A stretch of DNA of 64,000 nt from Bacteroidia bacterium (GTDB taxonomy: Bacteria; Bacteroidota; Bacteroidia; UKL13-3): NCBI GenBank assembly GCA_021740845.1, contig JAIOYZ010000012.1, forward strand, positions 1 through 64,000, written 5' to 3'. The first letter of the stretch is position 1. Every line of letters begins with the position of its first letter. This document shows, piece by piece, positions 8,367 to 17,643 of this stretch. The notes beneath the pieces were generated by a model. That model ran no database searches and was not told the origin of the DNA. It worked only from the letters and a program-made list of their open reading frames with translations. The position numbers were made by a program, and so were the translations under genes.

Positions 8367-8879
8367 ATGCCTCACCAAAGAATCTATCTTATTGGAATGC
8401 CTGGTTGTGGGAAAAGCACTTTTGGGAAGAAACTTGCTAAAGCATTCAGCTATAAATTTATTGATCTAGATAAGGAAATTGAAAACTCAACAAACAAATC
8501 CATTCCCCAAATTTTTGAGGAGTTAGGTGAAGTTGGTTTTAGAAAATTGGAGAAAGAGGTACTAATTAAAACTACATTTCAAAATCACTTAGTGATTGCT
8601 TGTGGAGGAGGAACACCAAGCTACGAAGACAATATAAAACTAATGAATAATGCAGGTTTAAGTATCTATTTAAAGGTCCCTTTAAGCTATTTAGCAAAGC
8701 GAATTCTAGACTCAAAAACCCCAAGGCCACTCTTTATAGGTAAAAATAAAGAAGAAATTATACTGAAAGTTGAAGAAATTTTTGAGCAAAGAAGGTGCTT
8801 TTATGAGGCTGCTAAGGTGATTATAGAAAGCAACCAAGAAAGACGCAACCTACTATTAAACAAATCATTACAAACTTAA
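8367..8879 (+). CDS. aroK: Shikimate kinase
   Basis: The protein has 170 residues, normal for the family. It phosphorylates shikimate with ATP in chorismate synthesis. Visible are the Walker A GMPGCGKST, the shikimate-binding DLD, the FRKLE segment, the CGGGTP loop and the lid Arg in KTPRPLF. It begins 10 bp after the DoxX-like gene and is probably co-transcribed. Confidence 0.96.
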   Translation: MPHQRIYLIGMPGCGKSTFGKKLAKAFSYKFIDLDKEIENSTNKSIPQIFEELGEVGFRKLEKEVLIKTTFQNHLVIACGGGTPSYEDNIKLMNNAGLSIYLKVPLSYLAKRILDSKTPRPLFIGKNKEEIILKVEEIFEQRRCFYEAAKVIIESNQERRNLLLNKSLQT

Positions 8880-8980
8880 CATTGGCTAAAATCTTCTGAG
8901 ACCCATTAAATAAAGATATTTTGTTGAAAACGTGTGAAAACAAAATTCTTTATTTTTTTTCTGAAAACCATTGTAAGTAC

Positions 8981-9010
8981 TTGACAATTCAAATCCGTTT
9001 GTTAAGTTTG
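8981..9010 (+). promoter_or_regulatory. Promoter of the HU gene
   Basis: TTG (8981-8983, in the context CTTGACA), a 19-base spacer and TAAGTTTG (9003-9010) give a near-perfect Bacteroidota promoter. The start codon is 30 bp further on at 9041. Confidence 0.75.
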
Positions 9011-9040
9011 TTATGCAAAACCCTTAAATATTTAAATACG

Positions 9041-9313
9041 ATGAACAAACAAGACTTAATCGATTCAATGGCAAAAGCTGCCGGTGTAACTAAGGTTCAG
9101 GCTCAGGCTGCTTTAGATGCTTTCATGAATTCAACTCAAACTGCTTTGAAAAAAGGTGACAAAGTTATCTTGGTAGGATTTGGAACTTTCTCAGTTACTA
9201 AACGTGCTGCTCGTAAAGGCCGTAATCCTCAAACAGGAAAAGAAATTAACATTCCAGCAAAAAAGGTTGTTAAATTTAAAGCTGGTGCTGGCTTGCAAGC
9301 TAAAGTTAAGTAA
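9041..9313 (+). CDS. hup: HU family DNA-binding protein
   Basis: The frame is open from 8921, but the protein begins at the ATG at 9041 (MNKQDLIDSMAK), giving 90 residues, standard for HU; the upstream part contains the promoter. The HU signatures GFGTFSVTKRAARKGRNPQTGKE and the DNA-binding arm are clear. It is a nucleoid protein that bends DNA non-specifically. The gene is rich in GCT alanine codons, as expected for high expression, and is followed at once by a strong terminator. Confidence 0.95.
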   Translation: MNKQDLIDSMAKAAGVTKVQAQAALDAFMNSTQTALKKGDKVILVGFGTFSVTKRAARKGRNPQTGKEINIPAKKVVKFKAGAGLQAKVK

Positions 9314-9331
9314 TTTACCTTTACCTAAAAT

Positions 9332-9364
9332 AAAAGCCCATTGCATAGCAGTGGGCTTTTTTAT
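9332..9364 (+). terminator. Rho-independent terminator after HU
   Basis: AAAAGCCCA (9332-9340) pairs with TGGGCTTTT (9352-9360), followed by a T-run. It lies 18 bp after the HU stop codon. Confidence 0.85.
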
Positions 9365-9371
9365 TGTGGTT

Positions 9372-9385
9372 CGGTTTGAACCAAA
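9372..9385 (+). repeat. Interspersed 14-mer CGGTTTGAACCAAA
   Basis: Exact intergenic copy between the HU terminator and the convergent phosphoribosyltransferase gene. See the finding on this word. Confidence 0.8.
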
Positions 9386-9389
9386 AAAA

Positions 9390-9887
9390 TTAGGAAAGGT
9401 AAACGAGAATCTTTCCTGCTTTCATAGTTACACTAACATGTTCTTGCAAGGTGGTTTGCAAGGAAAGTCCTATAAAATCTGCTGCCACGGGGAAGCTTTT
9501 GTGATTTCGGTCTACCAAAACCGCTATTTGAAGAGATTGGCAAGGCTCCTGTAAAAAGGGGTGCATTCCATAAATCAAAGTTCTACCTGTATTAAGAACA
9601 TCATCAAACATTATAATGGTTTTATTTTGGAAGGCCTTAATTGATGGGGATATTTTGGCCGAATCAAAACTAGGCTTGTCTTTACTAATTTCTATTTCAA
9701 CTAAAGAAATTTTGATTTTAGTAATTTGTTCAAGCTCCTCTTTAATTCGCTTTGCTATTTCAACCCCTTGACCTGTAATGGCGGCAAAAACAATTTCCTT
9801 TTTATCAAAATTGCGCTCATAAATTTGATAGGCCATTCTTCTCAAAATTTTTTGAACTTGTTGGTGATCCAAAATCTGCGTTTTCAT
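9390..9887 (-). CDS. Phosphoribosyltransferase, PyrR-like
   Basis: The protein has 165 residues with a type I phosphoribosyltransferase fold. The PRPP loop is IIMFDDVLNTGRTL near residue 90, preceded by a flexible loop and followed by AVLVDRNHKSFPVAADFIG, close to the PyrR C-terminus. PyrR regulates pyrimidine genes and has weak uracil transferase activity; no pyr genes are nearby, so the substrate is uncertain. It stands alone on the minus strand, converging with HU. Confidence 0.85.
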   Translation of the reverse strand: MKTQILDHQQVQKILRRMAYQIYERNFDKKEIVFAAITGQGVEIAKRIKEELEQITKIKISLVEIEISKDKPSFDSAKISPSIKAFQNKTIIMFDDVLNTGRTLIYGMHPFLQEPCQSLQIAVLVDRNHKSFPVAADFIGLSLQTTLQEHVSVTMKAGKILVYLS

Positions 9888-9957
9888 AAAATTTAGTTCT
9901 TAAGGGATTCTACTAAGTAATTAACAACTATTTTGACGTATTTCTTTGGCAATTTAA

Positions 9958-9986
9958 TTGATTTTGAACCAAACAACCTATATTTG
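9958..9986 (+). promoter_or_regulatory. Upstream promoter for L31
   Basis: TTG (9958-9960), an 18-base spacer and TATATTTG (9979-9986). It is the first of two apparent tandem promoters before rpmE2. Confidence 0.5.
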
Positions 9987-10026
9987 CCCACACAAAGGCC
10001 GAGAAAAAGTTTTTTTGTTCAGAAAT

Positions 10027-10056
10027 TTTGAAAATGAATAAAAACCCATATCTTTG
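10027..10056 (+). promoter_or_regulatory. Proximal promoter for L31
   Basis: TTTG (10027-10030), an 18-base spacer and TATCTTTG (10049-10056), followed 24 bp later by the rpmE2 start codon. Confidence 0.6.
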
Positions 10057-10078
10057 CCGTCCTTAATTTTGAGAGAAA

Positions 10079-10333
10079 ATGAAAGAAGGTATCCACCCAA
10101 AAAGCTATAGAAAAGTTGTTTTCAAAGACATGTCTAATGACTATATGTTCATTTGCCATAGCACAGTAGACACAAAAGAAACCATTCAGTATGAAGATGG
10201 TAACGAGTATCCATTATTTAAATTGGATATTTCTCACAAGTCACATCCATTCTTTACTGGACAGACCATGTTTATCGATACAGCAGGTCGTATTGACAAG
10301 TTCAAAAAACGTTATCAGAAAAAAGCTGATTAA
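10079..10333 (+). CDS. rpmE2: 50S ribosomal protein L31, type B
   Basis: The protein has 84 residues, starting [19 protein letters not shown], with [18 protein letters not shown] and a C-terminal [13 protein letters not shown]. This is the type B (YkgM-like) form, without the zinc-binding Cys cluster of the type A protein. It is a single-gene unit with its own promoters and terminator. Confidence 0.97.
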   Translation: MKEGIHPKSYRKVVFKDMSNDYMFICHSTVDTKETIQYEDGNEYPLFKLDISHKSHPFFTGQTMFIDTAGRIDKFKKRYQKKAD

Positions 10334-10344
10334 TAATACTATTG

Positions 10345-10380
10345 AAAAAAGCCCCAACTTTTTGTTGGGGCTTTTTTTTT
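10345..10380 (+). terminator. Rho-independent terminator after L31
   Basis: GCCCCAAC with six leading As (10345-10358) pairs with GTTGGGGC plus Ts (10364-10377) around a five-T loop, followed by a long T-run. Confidence 0.9.
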
Positions 10381-10426
10381 AGCCTTATTGGGCGTAATTT
10401 AGTGGGCTAATCCTAAGTTAAACCTT

Positions 10427-11638
10427 ATGCATTACCTTTTTTTCGACCCAGAAATAAACAGGGCAAATCTTCTACCATTTACGTTTACTAGACCAGTTGC
10501 TAACTTACGAGTTGGCATATTAACAATTAATGAAAAATGGGAAAAACACCTCGGAGAAGGCCAATATGGCTATCTTACAGAGGATTATTTGAGTGAAAAA
10601 TTCACTTCTAATATTGGCTCCCATAATATTTTAATAAACGGCAGTATTTGCCCAACACCTACCTTAATTAAGGAAATCCAAGGTTTACATAAGAATAAAG
10701 ATGCAATTAGCTATCAAGGAATGTTGTTGGCTGTTTATTTGGATGAGGCATTTTTAGATTCTTTTACAGAGGAAATTTCTGAGTACCATGCCAAAGAAAC
10801 CGAGGAAACTCAAATTCTCCAATTAAATTATTGTTACGATATATTCTCTAAAAATGGAGAAGCCATCGAATTGGATTATGATTTAATTACAAAAGGAAGG
10901 ATTTCTCAACCCATTCCGGAAGGCAACCAATTTCTAAACCCTGAAAGGATTTTTATTGAGGAAGGTGCCAAAATTAACTTCTCCATTTTAAATGCATCAA
11001 CAGGTTCTATTTACATTGGTAAAGATACCGAAATTATGGAAGGCTGTAAAATACGTGGTCCATTTGCTATGTGCGAACATGCTGGTTTAAAAATGGATGC
11101 AAAAATATACGGACCAACCACACTTGGCCCGCACTGTAAAGTTGGCGGGGAGGTTAATAATGTGGTGTTTTATGCATACAGCAATAAAGGTCATGATGGC
11201 TTTGTAGGAAATGCAGTAATTGGCGAATGGGTAAATATGGGTGCAGACACCAATAATTCAAATCTCAAAAACACTTATGATGAGGTAAAACTTTGGAATT
11301 ACCGGAGTGAGAGATTTGAGAAAACAGGTTTGACCTTTTGTGGGTTGATGATGGCGGATCATGCAAAATGTGGTATTAATACCATGTTTAATACAGGAAC
11401 AGTTGTAGGCGTTGGAGCCAATATATTTGGAGCAGGATTTCCAAGGAATTTTGTACCAAGTTTTAGCTGGGGAGGAGCAACAGGATTTGAAACTTTTGTA
11501 TTGAGTAAATTTTATAAAACTGCAGAAGCCGTTTGCAAAAGAAGAAATATCACCTTAGATGACGTTGACAAGGAAATTCTAAAAAACATATTTGAACAAA
11601 GTAAAAAACATCGATTTTGGGAGAATGGAAACTCCTAA
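10427..11638 (+). CDS. GlmU-like sugar nucleotidyltransferase family protein
   Basis: The protein has 403 residues. The N-terminal half starts YLFFDPEINRANLLPFTFTRPVA, a Bacteroidota-specific nucleotidyltransferase-like domain without the usual LAAGxGTRM loop. The C-terminal half is a left-handed beta helix of hexapeptide repeats (about 195-345: KINFSILNAS, GPFAMCEHAGL, GPTTLGPHCKVGG), as in GlmU and other acyltransferases. It is annotated in relatives as a putative GlmU, but lacking the pyrophosphorylase loop it may not be a classical enzyme. It precedes tpiA by 24 bp and probably shares its transcript. Confidence 0.85.
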   Translation: MHYLFFDPEINRANLLPFTFTRPVANLRVGILTINEKWEKHLGEGQYGYLTEDYLSEKFTSNIGSHNILINGSICPTPTLIKEIQGLHKNKDAISYQGMLLAVYLDEAFLDSFTEEISEYHAKETEETQILQLNYCYDIFSKNGEAIELDYDLITKGRISQPIPEGNQFLNPERIFIEEGAKINFSILNASTGSIYIGKDTEIMEGCKIRGPFAMCEHAGLKMDAKIYGPTTLGPHCKVGGEVNNVVFYAYSNKGHDGFVGNAVIGEWVNMGADTNNSNLKNTYDEVKLWNYRSERFEKTGLTFCGLMMADHAKCGINTMFNTGTVVGVGANIFGAGFPRNFVPSFSWGGATGFETFVLSKFYKTAEAVCKRRNITLDDVDKEILKNIFEQSKKHRFWENGNS

Positions 11639-11662
11639 GATTTGTACTAACCTATAAAAATC

Positions 11663-12427
11663 ATGAGAAAGAAAATCATTGCTGGTAATTGGAAAATGAA
11701 CAAGAATTTGGAAGAAGGTTTAGGCCTTGTTTCTGAAATTAGTAACATGCTTAAAGACGAGTATTCTGGAAGTGCTAAAGTTGTTATTATCCCACCCTTC
11801 TTGCATGTGGCCGCAAGCACAAAATTGGTTGCAGAAAACAGCCGTTTAGCAACAGGAGCACAAAACTGTAGCAACCACAAAAGTGGAGCATACACTGGAG
11901 AAATAAGTGCAGATATGATTATGAGTTGTGGCGCAACTTATGTGATAATTGGACATAGCGAACGTAGACAATATTTCAATGAAACCAATGATTGGTTAGC
12001 TAAGAAAATTGATGCTGTTTTAGAAGCTGGATTAACTCCAATTTATTGTTGCGGTGAAACCTTAGAAGAGCGCGAAACCAATGCTCATTTTACTGTTTTG
12101 GAAACTCAAATTAGCGAAGGTTTATTTCATTTAAATGCTGAGCAAATGGCGCAAGTTGTAATAGCATATGAGCCAGTTTGGGCAATTGGAACAGGTAAAA
12201 CTGCGAGTACAGAACAAGCTCAAGAAATACATGCCTTTATTAGAGGATTAATTGGTAAAAAATATTCAAGCGATTTGGCAGAAGAAATTACCATTCAATA
12301 TGGTGGAAGTGTGAAGCCAGATAATGCTAAAGAATTGTTCTCTGCACCTGATATTGATGGCGCATTAATTGGCGGTGCAGCGCTTCAAAGCCGCAGTTTC
12401 GTTGATATTATAAAGTCAATGAATTAA
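11663..12427 (+). CDS. tpiA: Triose-phosphate isomerase
   Basis: The protein has 254 residues, full length. It interconverts dihydroxyacetone phosphate and glyceraldehyde 3-phosphate in glycolysis. Visible are AGNWKMNK (substrate Lys), IIGHSERR (catalytic His), the catalytic Glu in AYEPVWAIGTGKTA (which includes the mobile loop), and YGGSVKPDN plus GALIGGAAL for phosphate binding. It ends the unit begun by the GlmU-like gene. Confidence 0.98.
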   Translation: MRKKIIAGNWKMNKNLEEGLGLVSEISNMLKDEYSGSAKVVIIPPFLHVAASTKLVAENSRLATGAQNCSNHKSGAYTGEISADMIMSCGATYVIIGHSERRQYFNETNDWLAKKIDAVLEAGLTPIYCCGETLEERETNAHFTVLETQISEGLFHLNAEQMAQVVIAYEPVWAIGTGKTASTEQAQEIHAFIRGLIGKKYSSDLAEEITIQYGGSVKPDNAKELFSAPDIDGALIGGAALQSRSFVDIIKSMN

Positions 12428-12438
12428 TTTATTTAGGT

Positions 12439-12470
12439 CGGTTTGAACCAAATTTCTTTGGTTCAAACCG
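12439..12470. repeat. Perfect hairpin of two 14-mer repeats
   Basis: CGGTTTGAACCAAA (12439-12452) and its exact reverse complement (12457-12470) are separated by TTTC, forming a perfect 14-bp stem. There is no T-run after it on either strand, so it is not a canonical terminator, although it lies 12 bp after the tpiA stop. Confidence 0.85.
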
Positions 12471-12608
12471 AAAAATAGTAAGACTGGGGAAATTGACTTT
12501 ATTTAGTTGATTTCCCCTTAATTTTTAAAAACTTTCTGTTCTATTAACAATTGATTTGTATTTTGCCGTTAAATTGTTGAAACCAAATCAACAACTGAAA
12601 TTTTTATT

Positions 12609-15600
12609 ATGAAAAAATTAATTGTCGTAAGCTTGGCTTTATTACTTTTTTTACCAAAAGTACAAGCACAAAGACCAAATAGCTTTTCGTTTGATCCATC
12701 CGTGTTTATTGGGGAATTTGAAGCCTTTATTTCCACTTCTTCTAATAAGGAAGTTAGAGATATGGCCGAAGAGTTTAGTGGTTACTATGGAGCAGGAAAA
12801 TTTAGCAATGCACAAAAAATTCAAATCATAAAATTGGGCAATGAAATGCTCAATGGCAATTGTCAAATTAGTCCTGATTTTGAAGGTTACCTAAAAACCA
12901 TCAATGCTTTGGTAAGTAACAATTACATGAATAAGTTTGATGGTTGGCATAAAACCCTTTCTGCCTCCTTAAAACGTTCAAAGGATGATTTTCAGAAATT
13001 TTTGTTGGTTTCAAAAAATGTTTTTGCAGAAAATAAACTTCTGGTACTGGGTGGATTTACTTGGGTTACATCTACTGCTGATGCAGATTTATTAGTTGAA
13101 GGCGAACCCTTATTCTCCTTTAAGAAACTTAATTTAATCTGTTATACCCCAGGTGATACTTTTGAATTATATAATACTACTGGAAAATTTTATCCTTCTA
13201 AAAATCTTTGGGTAGGAAAAGGTGGAAAGGTAGATTGGACAAGGGTTGGATTGGATTCTAACAAGGTATATGCCCTTATAAAAAATTACAAAATAGATTT
13301 AAACGATGGTCAGTTGGTTGCAGATTCGAGTAGTTTTTACAACTTAGATATTTCTGCCAAGCCCATGTTGGGTAAAGTTACAGATAGACCCATGGGTAAA
13401 TCTCAAGGAGACAAAAGTACGTATCCGCAATTTGAAGGTTATTTTTCTACATTTACCGGAACCAGTTATGGAAAGGCCAAGTTTAAGGGTGGATTTGGAA
13501 TGCGTGGAGCTTTAGTTATTGGTAGAGGCAATGCTGAGCAAAAAGCTGAACTCTGGTTTACCTTTAAAAACAAACCCTTTATGAGGGTTCAATCACCAGA
13601 ATTTTTTGTAAGAGAAAATAAAATTTCTGTTGAAAAAGCGGAGGTTACCATTTTCTTAGAAAAAGATTCTATTTACCATCCACAATTAGCTTTCAATTAC
13701 TTGATAGATCAAGACAAATTAAGCTTGTATAGAAATGATAAAATGGGTATTGCAAGTGCACCATTTATGGACAATTACCACAATATTGAATTTTATGTTG
13801 ACCAAATAAAATGGGATTTAAATAGTCCTAAAATTGAATTGGATAATATTGCAGGCGATGTGCCTGCACGATTTGAATCTATAAATTATTTTAGGGATGT
13901 TTTGTATGACAAAATAGGTGGAGTTTTATCCTATAATCCACTTCAACGCATTAAAAAATATTGTGAAGACAATAAGGTTACTAGTTTTAGAGTGGAAGCC
14001 TATGCAAAAGCATTCAAGAGTAATGTGAGCGATATAAGAATTCAAATGATAGATTTGAATGACAAAGGATATGTAAATTTTGATGGCCCGAAAAACATGG
14101 TTTACGTAAAGCGTAAATTAATTGATTATGTAAACGCGCACAATGGAAGAACCGACTTTGATGCCATTAGTTTCAGTTCTTTAATAAGTGCCATTCCAAA
14201 CGCCCATATCAGTTTAATTAATTATGATATGGTGGTGCAAGGAGTACCCAAGTTTTTCTTTAGTGACTCACAGAATGTTTATATTATTCCTAAAGACCAA
14301 GTGGTAACACTTAAGAAGAATAGAGGAATGGATTTTAGCGGAAAATTGAGGGCGGGGATGGCAGATTTTTATGGAAATAACTTCGCCTTTGATTATAATA
14401 GTTTTAAGATTAGGTTAAATAATGTAGATTCATTAAAGTTCCTCTATCCTGATGATTCTGTAGGGATGATGAGACATGTGAAAAGTGTAATTCAAAATAT
14501 TTATGGAACCCTTGAAATAGATTTTCCATATAATAAATCTGGAAGAAAACGATATCCAAAATATCCTGTATTTACCTCAGAGGTTGGGTCCCAAGTTTAT
14601 TACGATTACCCAACCACTATGAACGGAAGTTATGACAGAAACCGTTTTAACTTTGAAGTAGACCCTTTTACATTGGATAGTTTGGCCGATTTAAATTTGT
14701 ATACTTTGGCTTTAGGAGGAACCTTTCATTCAGGCGGTATCCTTCCTGAAATGCGCCAAGAAATTTATTTACAGCCCGACAAATCTTTGGGTTTTTATAT
14801 TCCAAATGACCAAGTTACCAAATACCCATTGTATGGTGGGAAAGGAAATGCTGTCATGGATTTGAGGTTGAGTAACGACGGATTAATAGGAGATGGAACC
14901 CTTTCCTATTTGGCCTCAAGAACCTCATCGCATCGGTTTGAGTTTATGCTTGATTCTATGAACTCAAACAGTTATATGTTTGAAAACGATAGGACCTCGC
15001 TATTTCCAACAGTAATTAAATCTCCAAATGTAAAAACCCATTGGATTCCATATCAGGACACAATGTTTATTTCTAATAAAGGTGAACCTATGAAAATTGC
15101 CTATGATGGAGCCAAACTTTATGGAACTATTATTCTAACCCCAAAAGCTATGAAAGCTAAAGGAAATATGGATATTGAGGGTGGTAAATTAGAAGCGAGT
15201 TTGTTTGAACTAAAACCTGTGGAAGTACTATCTGATGATGCTGTATTTAAACAAATGGATCCAAAAGATACAACCAAGGTGGCTTTTGCTACAGGAAAAG
15301 TGAAGGCCTACGTTAATTTAGAACAAAAATATGCTGAGTTTACCTACAATAATTTCCCAAGCTTAAATAGCAATTTTGTTTTAAACAATTATTCTGGTTC
15401 ATTCCAAAAACTTAAGTGGGATATGCTTCCAAAAACTTTAGAGTTTACCGGACCAGTTACCCCACAAAAAGCGGAGGCTGGTGCTTATATGGTTAGTAAT
15501 AGAAATTCGCAGGATAGTTTAAAATTTTCGGCTGGATCTGCATTTCTTACCTTAAACGATTATGTGATGCAGGTTAGAAAAGTTCCATTTATTTTAATTG

Positions 15601-16988
15601 CAGACAGCAAGGTTTTTCCTGATAGTGGTCAGTTAATTTTAAGACAAAATGCAGAAATGGATATGTTGGTAAATGCCAAAATAAAGGCAGATACCCTCAA
15701 CCAATACCACGACATTGAAAAAGTAACCATTAAAATTAACGGCAGAACCAGTTGTACAGGTGCTGGAACATATACTTATTTGGATAGAAATAAGAAACCT
15801 CAGAAATTTTATTTAGATGAAATTTATGTAGCCGACAAAAAATTTATTGAAGGTAAAACCTTAATTCCGGATTCTATAAATTTTATGGTTGGACCTAAAA
15901 TTGGATTTAGAGGAAAAACCATCTTGCATTCATTTAATAAAAACCTTGAATATGCAGGTTTCTTTAAAGCCATGCACGAACAGTTTTTACCTAAAACAGA
16001 TTGGTTCAAATCTGCCGCTACTATTAACCCAGATTCTGTTTATATAAACCTTACCCCACCACTTACCAACCTAAATAGGCAAGCTTTATTTAATGGCTTT
16101 TATGTAAGTACAGATTCTTCGCATGTTTACCCTGCGTTGTTTGCCAGAAAACGCAATACCAGCGACCAAGAGTTAATGAAATGCGAAGGAACATTTACTT
16201 ATAACGAGAAATTTGACGAGTTTAGACTTGGGCCATACGATAAGGTTTTTGGCAATGCAAAGCGCGGGAACTTTATGGCCATGAGTGAGAATAAGAAAAT
16301 AGTTTATGGTGAAGGAAAATTTGATTTCGGATTTAATACACAAGGATTTGAAATAAAGAGTGCTGGATATTGCACTTATAATTTGGCCGATACCACATTT
16401 GGAATGAAAGTTACCATGCTAATTAACATGCTACTTCCGCAACAGGCTGTAAAAATGATGGTTGACTCTTTGGTACAACAATCATCTGGCGCTGGGACAA
16501 ATTACTTCGAAAAAAATGTTATCAAATTGAGTATTCCAGAATTGGTTGAAGACAAAATCTTCAAAAGATTAGGAGATAATATGGAAGAGGAATTGAGCTC
16601 CAAAAACATGGAGGATTTACAAAAAACATTCTTCATAACGGATGTTGCTCTATATTGGAATCAAACCAAACGTGCCTTTATGAGTAATGGCGAATTGGGA
16701 ATACGTAGTATTGAGAAAAACTTAATTGAACGTCGTATTGAAGGAAATATAATTATCACCAAGCGTAGAGGCGGAGATGATATTGTTATTTACCTGCAGC
16801 ACGACAATGGATCTTGGTATTACTTTAAATATCAAAAAGGAGTAATGGCTGTGGTTAGTTCAGATTTATTGTTTAATGAAGTATTAAAAAATAATATTGA
16901 TAAAATTTCTAAAGAGAAAAGTGATTATAAAATTCGCCAGGCAAATATTTCTGATAGAAATAAATTTGTTAGGGCTTTGAGAAAATAA
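12609..16988 (+). CDS. 1459-residue exported protein of unknown function
   Basis: A signal peptide (MKKLIVVSLALLLFLPKVQA) is followed by a very long hydrophilic protein. I see no transmembrane helix, no lipobox and no type IX sorting domain. The sequence is rich in alternating beta-strand patterns with many aromatic and Asn/Asp residues (for example YPQFEGYFSTFTGTSYGKAKFKGG near 275), suggesting a large beta-structured periplasmic or outer-membrane-associated protein. I recognise it only as resembling long uncharacterised Bacteroidota proteins. It ends 2 bp before plsY, so it is probably co-transcribed with a phospholipid-synthesis enzyme, which might hint at an envelope role. The function is unknown. 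Confidence 0.85.
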   Translation: MKKLIVVSLALLLFLPKVQAQRPNSFSFDPSVFIGEFEAFISTSSNKEVRDMAEEFSGYYGAGKFSNAQKIQIIKLGNEMLNGNCQISPDFEGYLKTINALVSNNYMNKFDGWHKTLSASLKRSKDDFQKFLLVSKNVFAENKLLVLGGFTWVTSTADADLLVEGEPLFSFKKLNLICYTPGDTFELYNTTGKFYPSKNLWVGKGGKVDWTRVGLDSNKVYALIKNYKIDLNDGQLVADSSSFYNLDISAKPMLGKVTDRPMGKSQGDKSTYPQFEGYFSTFTGTSYGKAKFKGGFGMRGALVIGRGNAEQKAELWFTFKNKPFMRVQSPEFFVRENKISVEKAEVTIFLEKDSIYHPQLAFNYLIDQDKLSLYRNDKMGIASAPFMDNYHNIEFYVDQIKWDLNSPKIELDNIAGDVPARFESINYFRDVLYDKIGGVLSYNPLQRIKKYCEDNKVTSFRVEAYAKAFKSNVSDIRIQMIDLNDKGYVNFDGPKNMVYVKRKLIDYVNAHNGRTDFDAISFSSLISAIPNAHISLINYDMVVQGVPKFFFSDSQNVYIIPKDQVVTLKKNRGMDFSGKLRAGMADFYGNNFAFDYNSFKIRLNNVDSLKFLYPDDSVGMMRHVKSVIQNIYGTLEIDFPYNKSGRKRYPKYPVFTSEVGSQVYYDYPTTMNGSYDRNRFNFEVDPFTLDSLADLNLYTLALGGTFHSGGILPEMRQEIYLQPDKSLGFYIPNDQVTKYPLYGGKGNAVMDLRLSNDGLIGDGTLSYLASRTSSHRFEFMLDSMNSNSYMFENDRTSLFPTVIKSPNVKTHWIPYQDTMFISNKGEPMKIAYDGAKLYGTIILTPKAMKAKGNMDIEGGKLEASLFELKPVEVLSDDAVFKQMDPKDTTKVAFATGKVKAYVNLEQKYAEFTYNNFPSLNSNFVLNNYSGSFQKLKWDMLPKTLEFTGPVTPQKAEAGAYMVSNRNSQDSLKFSAGSAFLTLNDYVMQVRKVPFILIADSKVFPDSGQLILRQNAEMDMLVNAKIKADTLNQYHDIEKVTIKINGRTSCTGAGTYTYLDRNKKPQKFYLDEIYVADKKFIEGKTLIPDSINFMVGPKIGFRGKTILHSFNKNLEYAGFFKAMHEQFLPKTDWFKSAATINPDSVYINLTPPLTNLNRQALFNGFYVSTDSSHVYPALFARKRNTSDQELMKCEGTFTYNEKFDEFRLGPYDKVFGNAKRGNFMAMSENKKIVYGEGKFDFGFNTQGFEIKSAGYCTYNLADTTFGMKVTMLINMLLPQQAVKMMVDSLVQQSSGAGTNYFEKNVIKLSIPELVEDKIFKRLGDNMEEELSSKNMEDLQKTFFITDVALYWNQTKRAFMSNGELGIRSIEKNLIERRIEGNIIITKRRGGDDIVIYLQHDNGSWYYFKYQKGVMAVVSSDLLFNEVLKNNIDKISKEKSDYKIRQANISDRNKFVRALRK

Positions 16989-16990
16989 GT

Positions 16991-17635
16991 ATGAATACAG
17001 GATTTTTAATTTATGCAGGAATTGGTTCCTACCTTTTAGGGTCTATACCTACAGCTGTTTGGTATGGAAAAACCTTTTTTGATATTGATGTTAGAGAACA
17101 TGGTAGTGGAAACGCGGGTGCAACAAATACACTTCGCGTACTAGGTAAAAAGGCTGGCATTACAGTTCTATTTTTTGATTTCATGAAAGGTTTAGCAGCT
17201 GGTAGCCTGTTATACTTGCAAAAGGATTTAATGCCCGGAAATTCGGAATTTCGACAATACCAATTGCTTATCGGAATGATTGCCGTTTTAGGTCATGTGT
17301 TTCCAATTTTTGCAGGATTTAAAGGAGGAAAAGGCATTGCAACCCTTTTGGGAATGGTTGTAGCTGTAAGTTGGCCAGTTTCATTACTGTGTGCCATAAC
17401 CTTTGTCTTAAGCGTTTGGATTAGCAAACATGTATCAGTTGGAAGTATGTTAGGAACCATTTTAAGTCCGCTTTTTGTACGAGTTATTTATGGTCCAAAC
17501 GAAACATTTTTCCTTTATTTTTGCTGCGTAATTGCTTTATTAGTTGTTTATACTCATAGGAGCAATTTAGCAAGGCTTAGAGCGGGAACGGAGAGTAAAT
17601 TTTCATTTAGCAAAAAGCCAGAAATAGAAAAATAG
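16991..17635 (+). CDS. plsY: Glycerol-3-phosphate acyltransferase PlsY
   Basis: The protein has 214 residues and about five membrane segments. It transfers acyl groups from acyl phosphate to glycerol 3-phosphate at the inner membrane, the first step of phospholipid synthesis. Conserved motifs are GSIPTAVWYGKTFF, the glycine-rich EHGSGNAGATNTLR, GHVFPIFAGFKGGKGIAT and a C-terminal HRSNLARL. It lies 2 bp after the giant exported protein and 8 bp before clpS. Confidence 0.97.
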   Translation: MNTGFLIYAGIGSYLLGSIPTAVWYGKTFFDIDVREHGSGNAGATNTLRVLGKKAGITVLFFDFMKGLAAGSLLYLQKDLMPGNSEFRQYQLLIGMIAVLGHVFPIFAGFKGGKGIATLLGMVVAVSWPVSLLCAITFVLSVWISKHVSVGSMLGTILSPLFVRVIYGPNETFFLYFCCVIALLVVYTHRSNLARLRAGTESKFSFSKKPEIEK

Positions 17636-17643
17636 TTAAGTAC

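Noticed and set aside
9180-9554. 124-codon plus-strand frame crossing the end of HU and its terminator
   Set aside because: It runs out of frame through HU, through an intrinsic terminator and antisense through the phosphoribosyltransferase gene.
12439-12470. Repeat hairpin as the tpiA intrinsic terminator
   Set aside because: The stem is GC-poor and no T-run follows on either strand, so I list it as a repeat.
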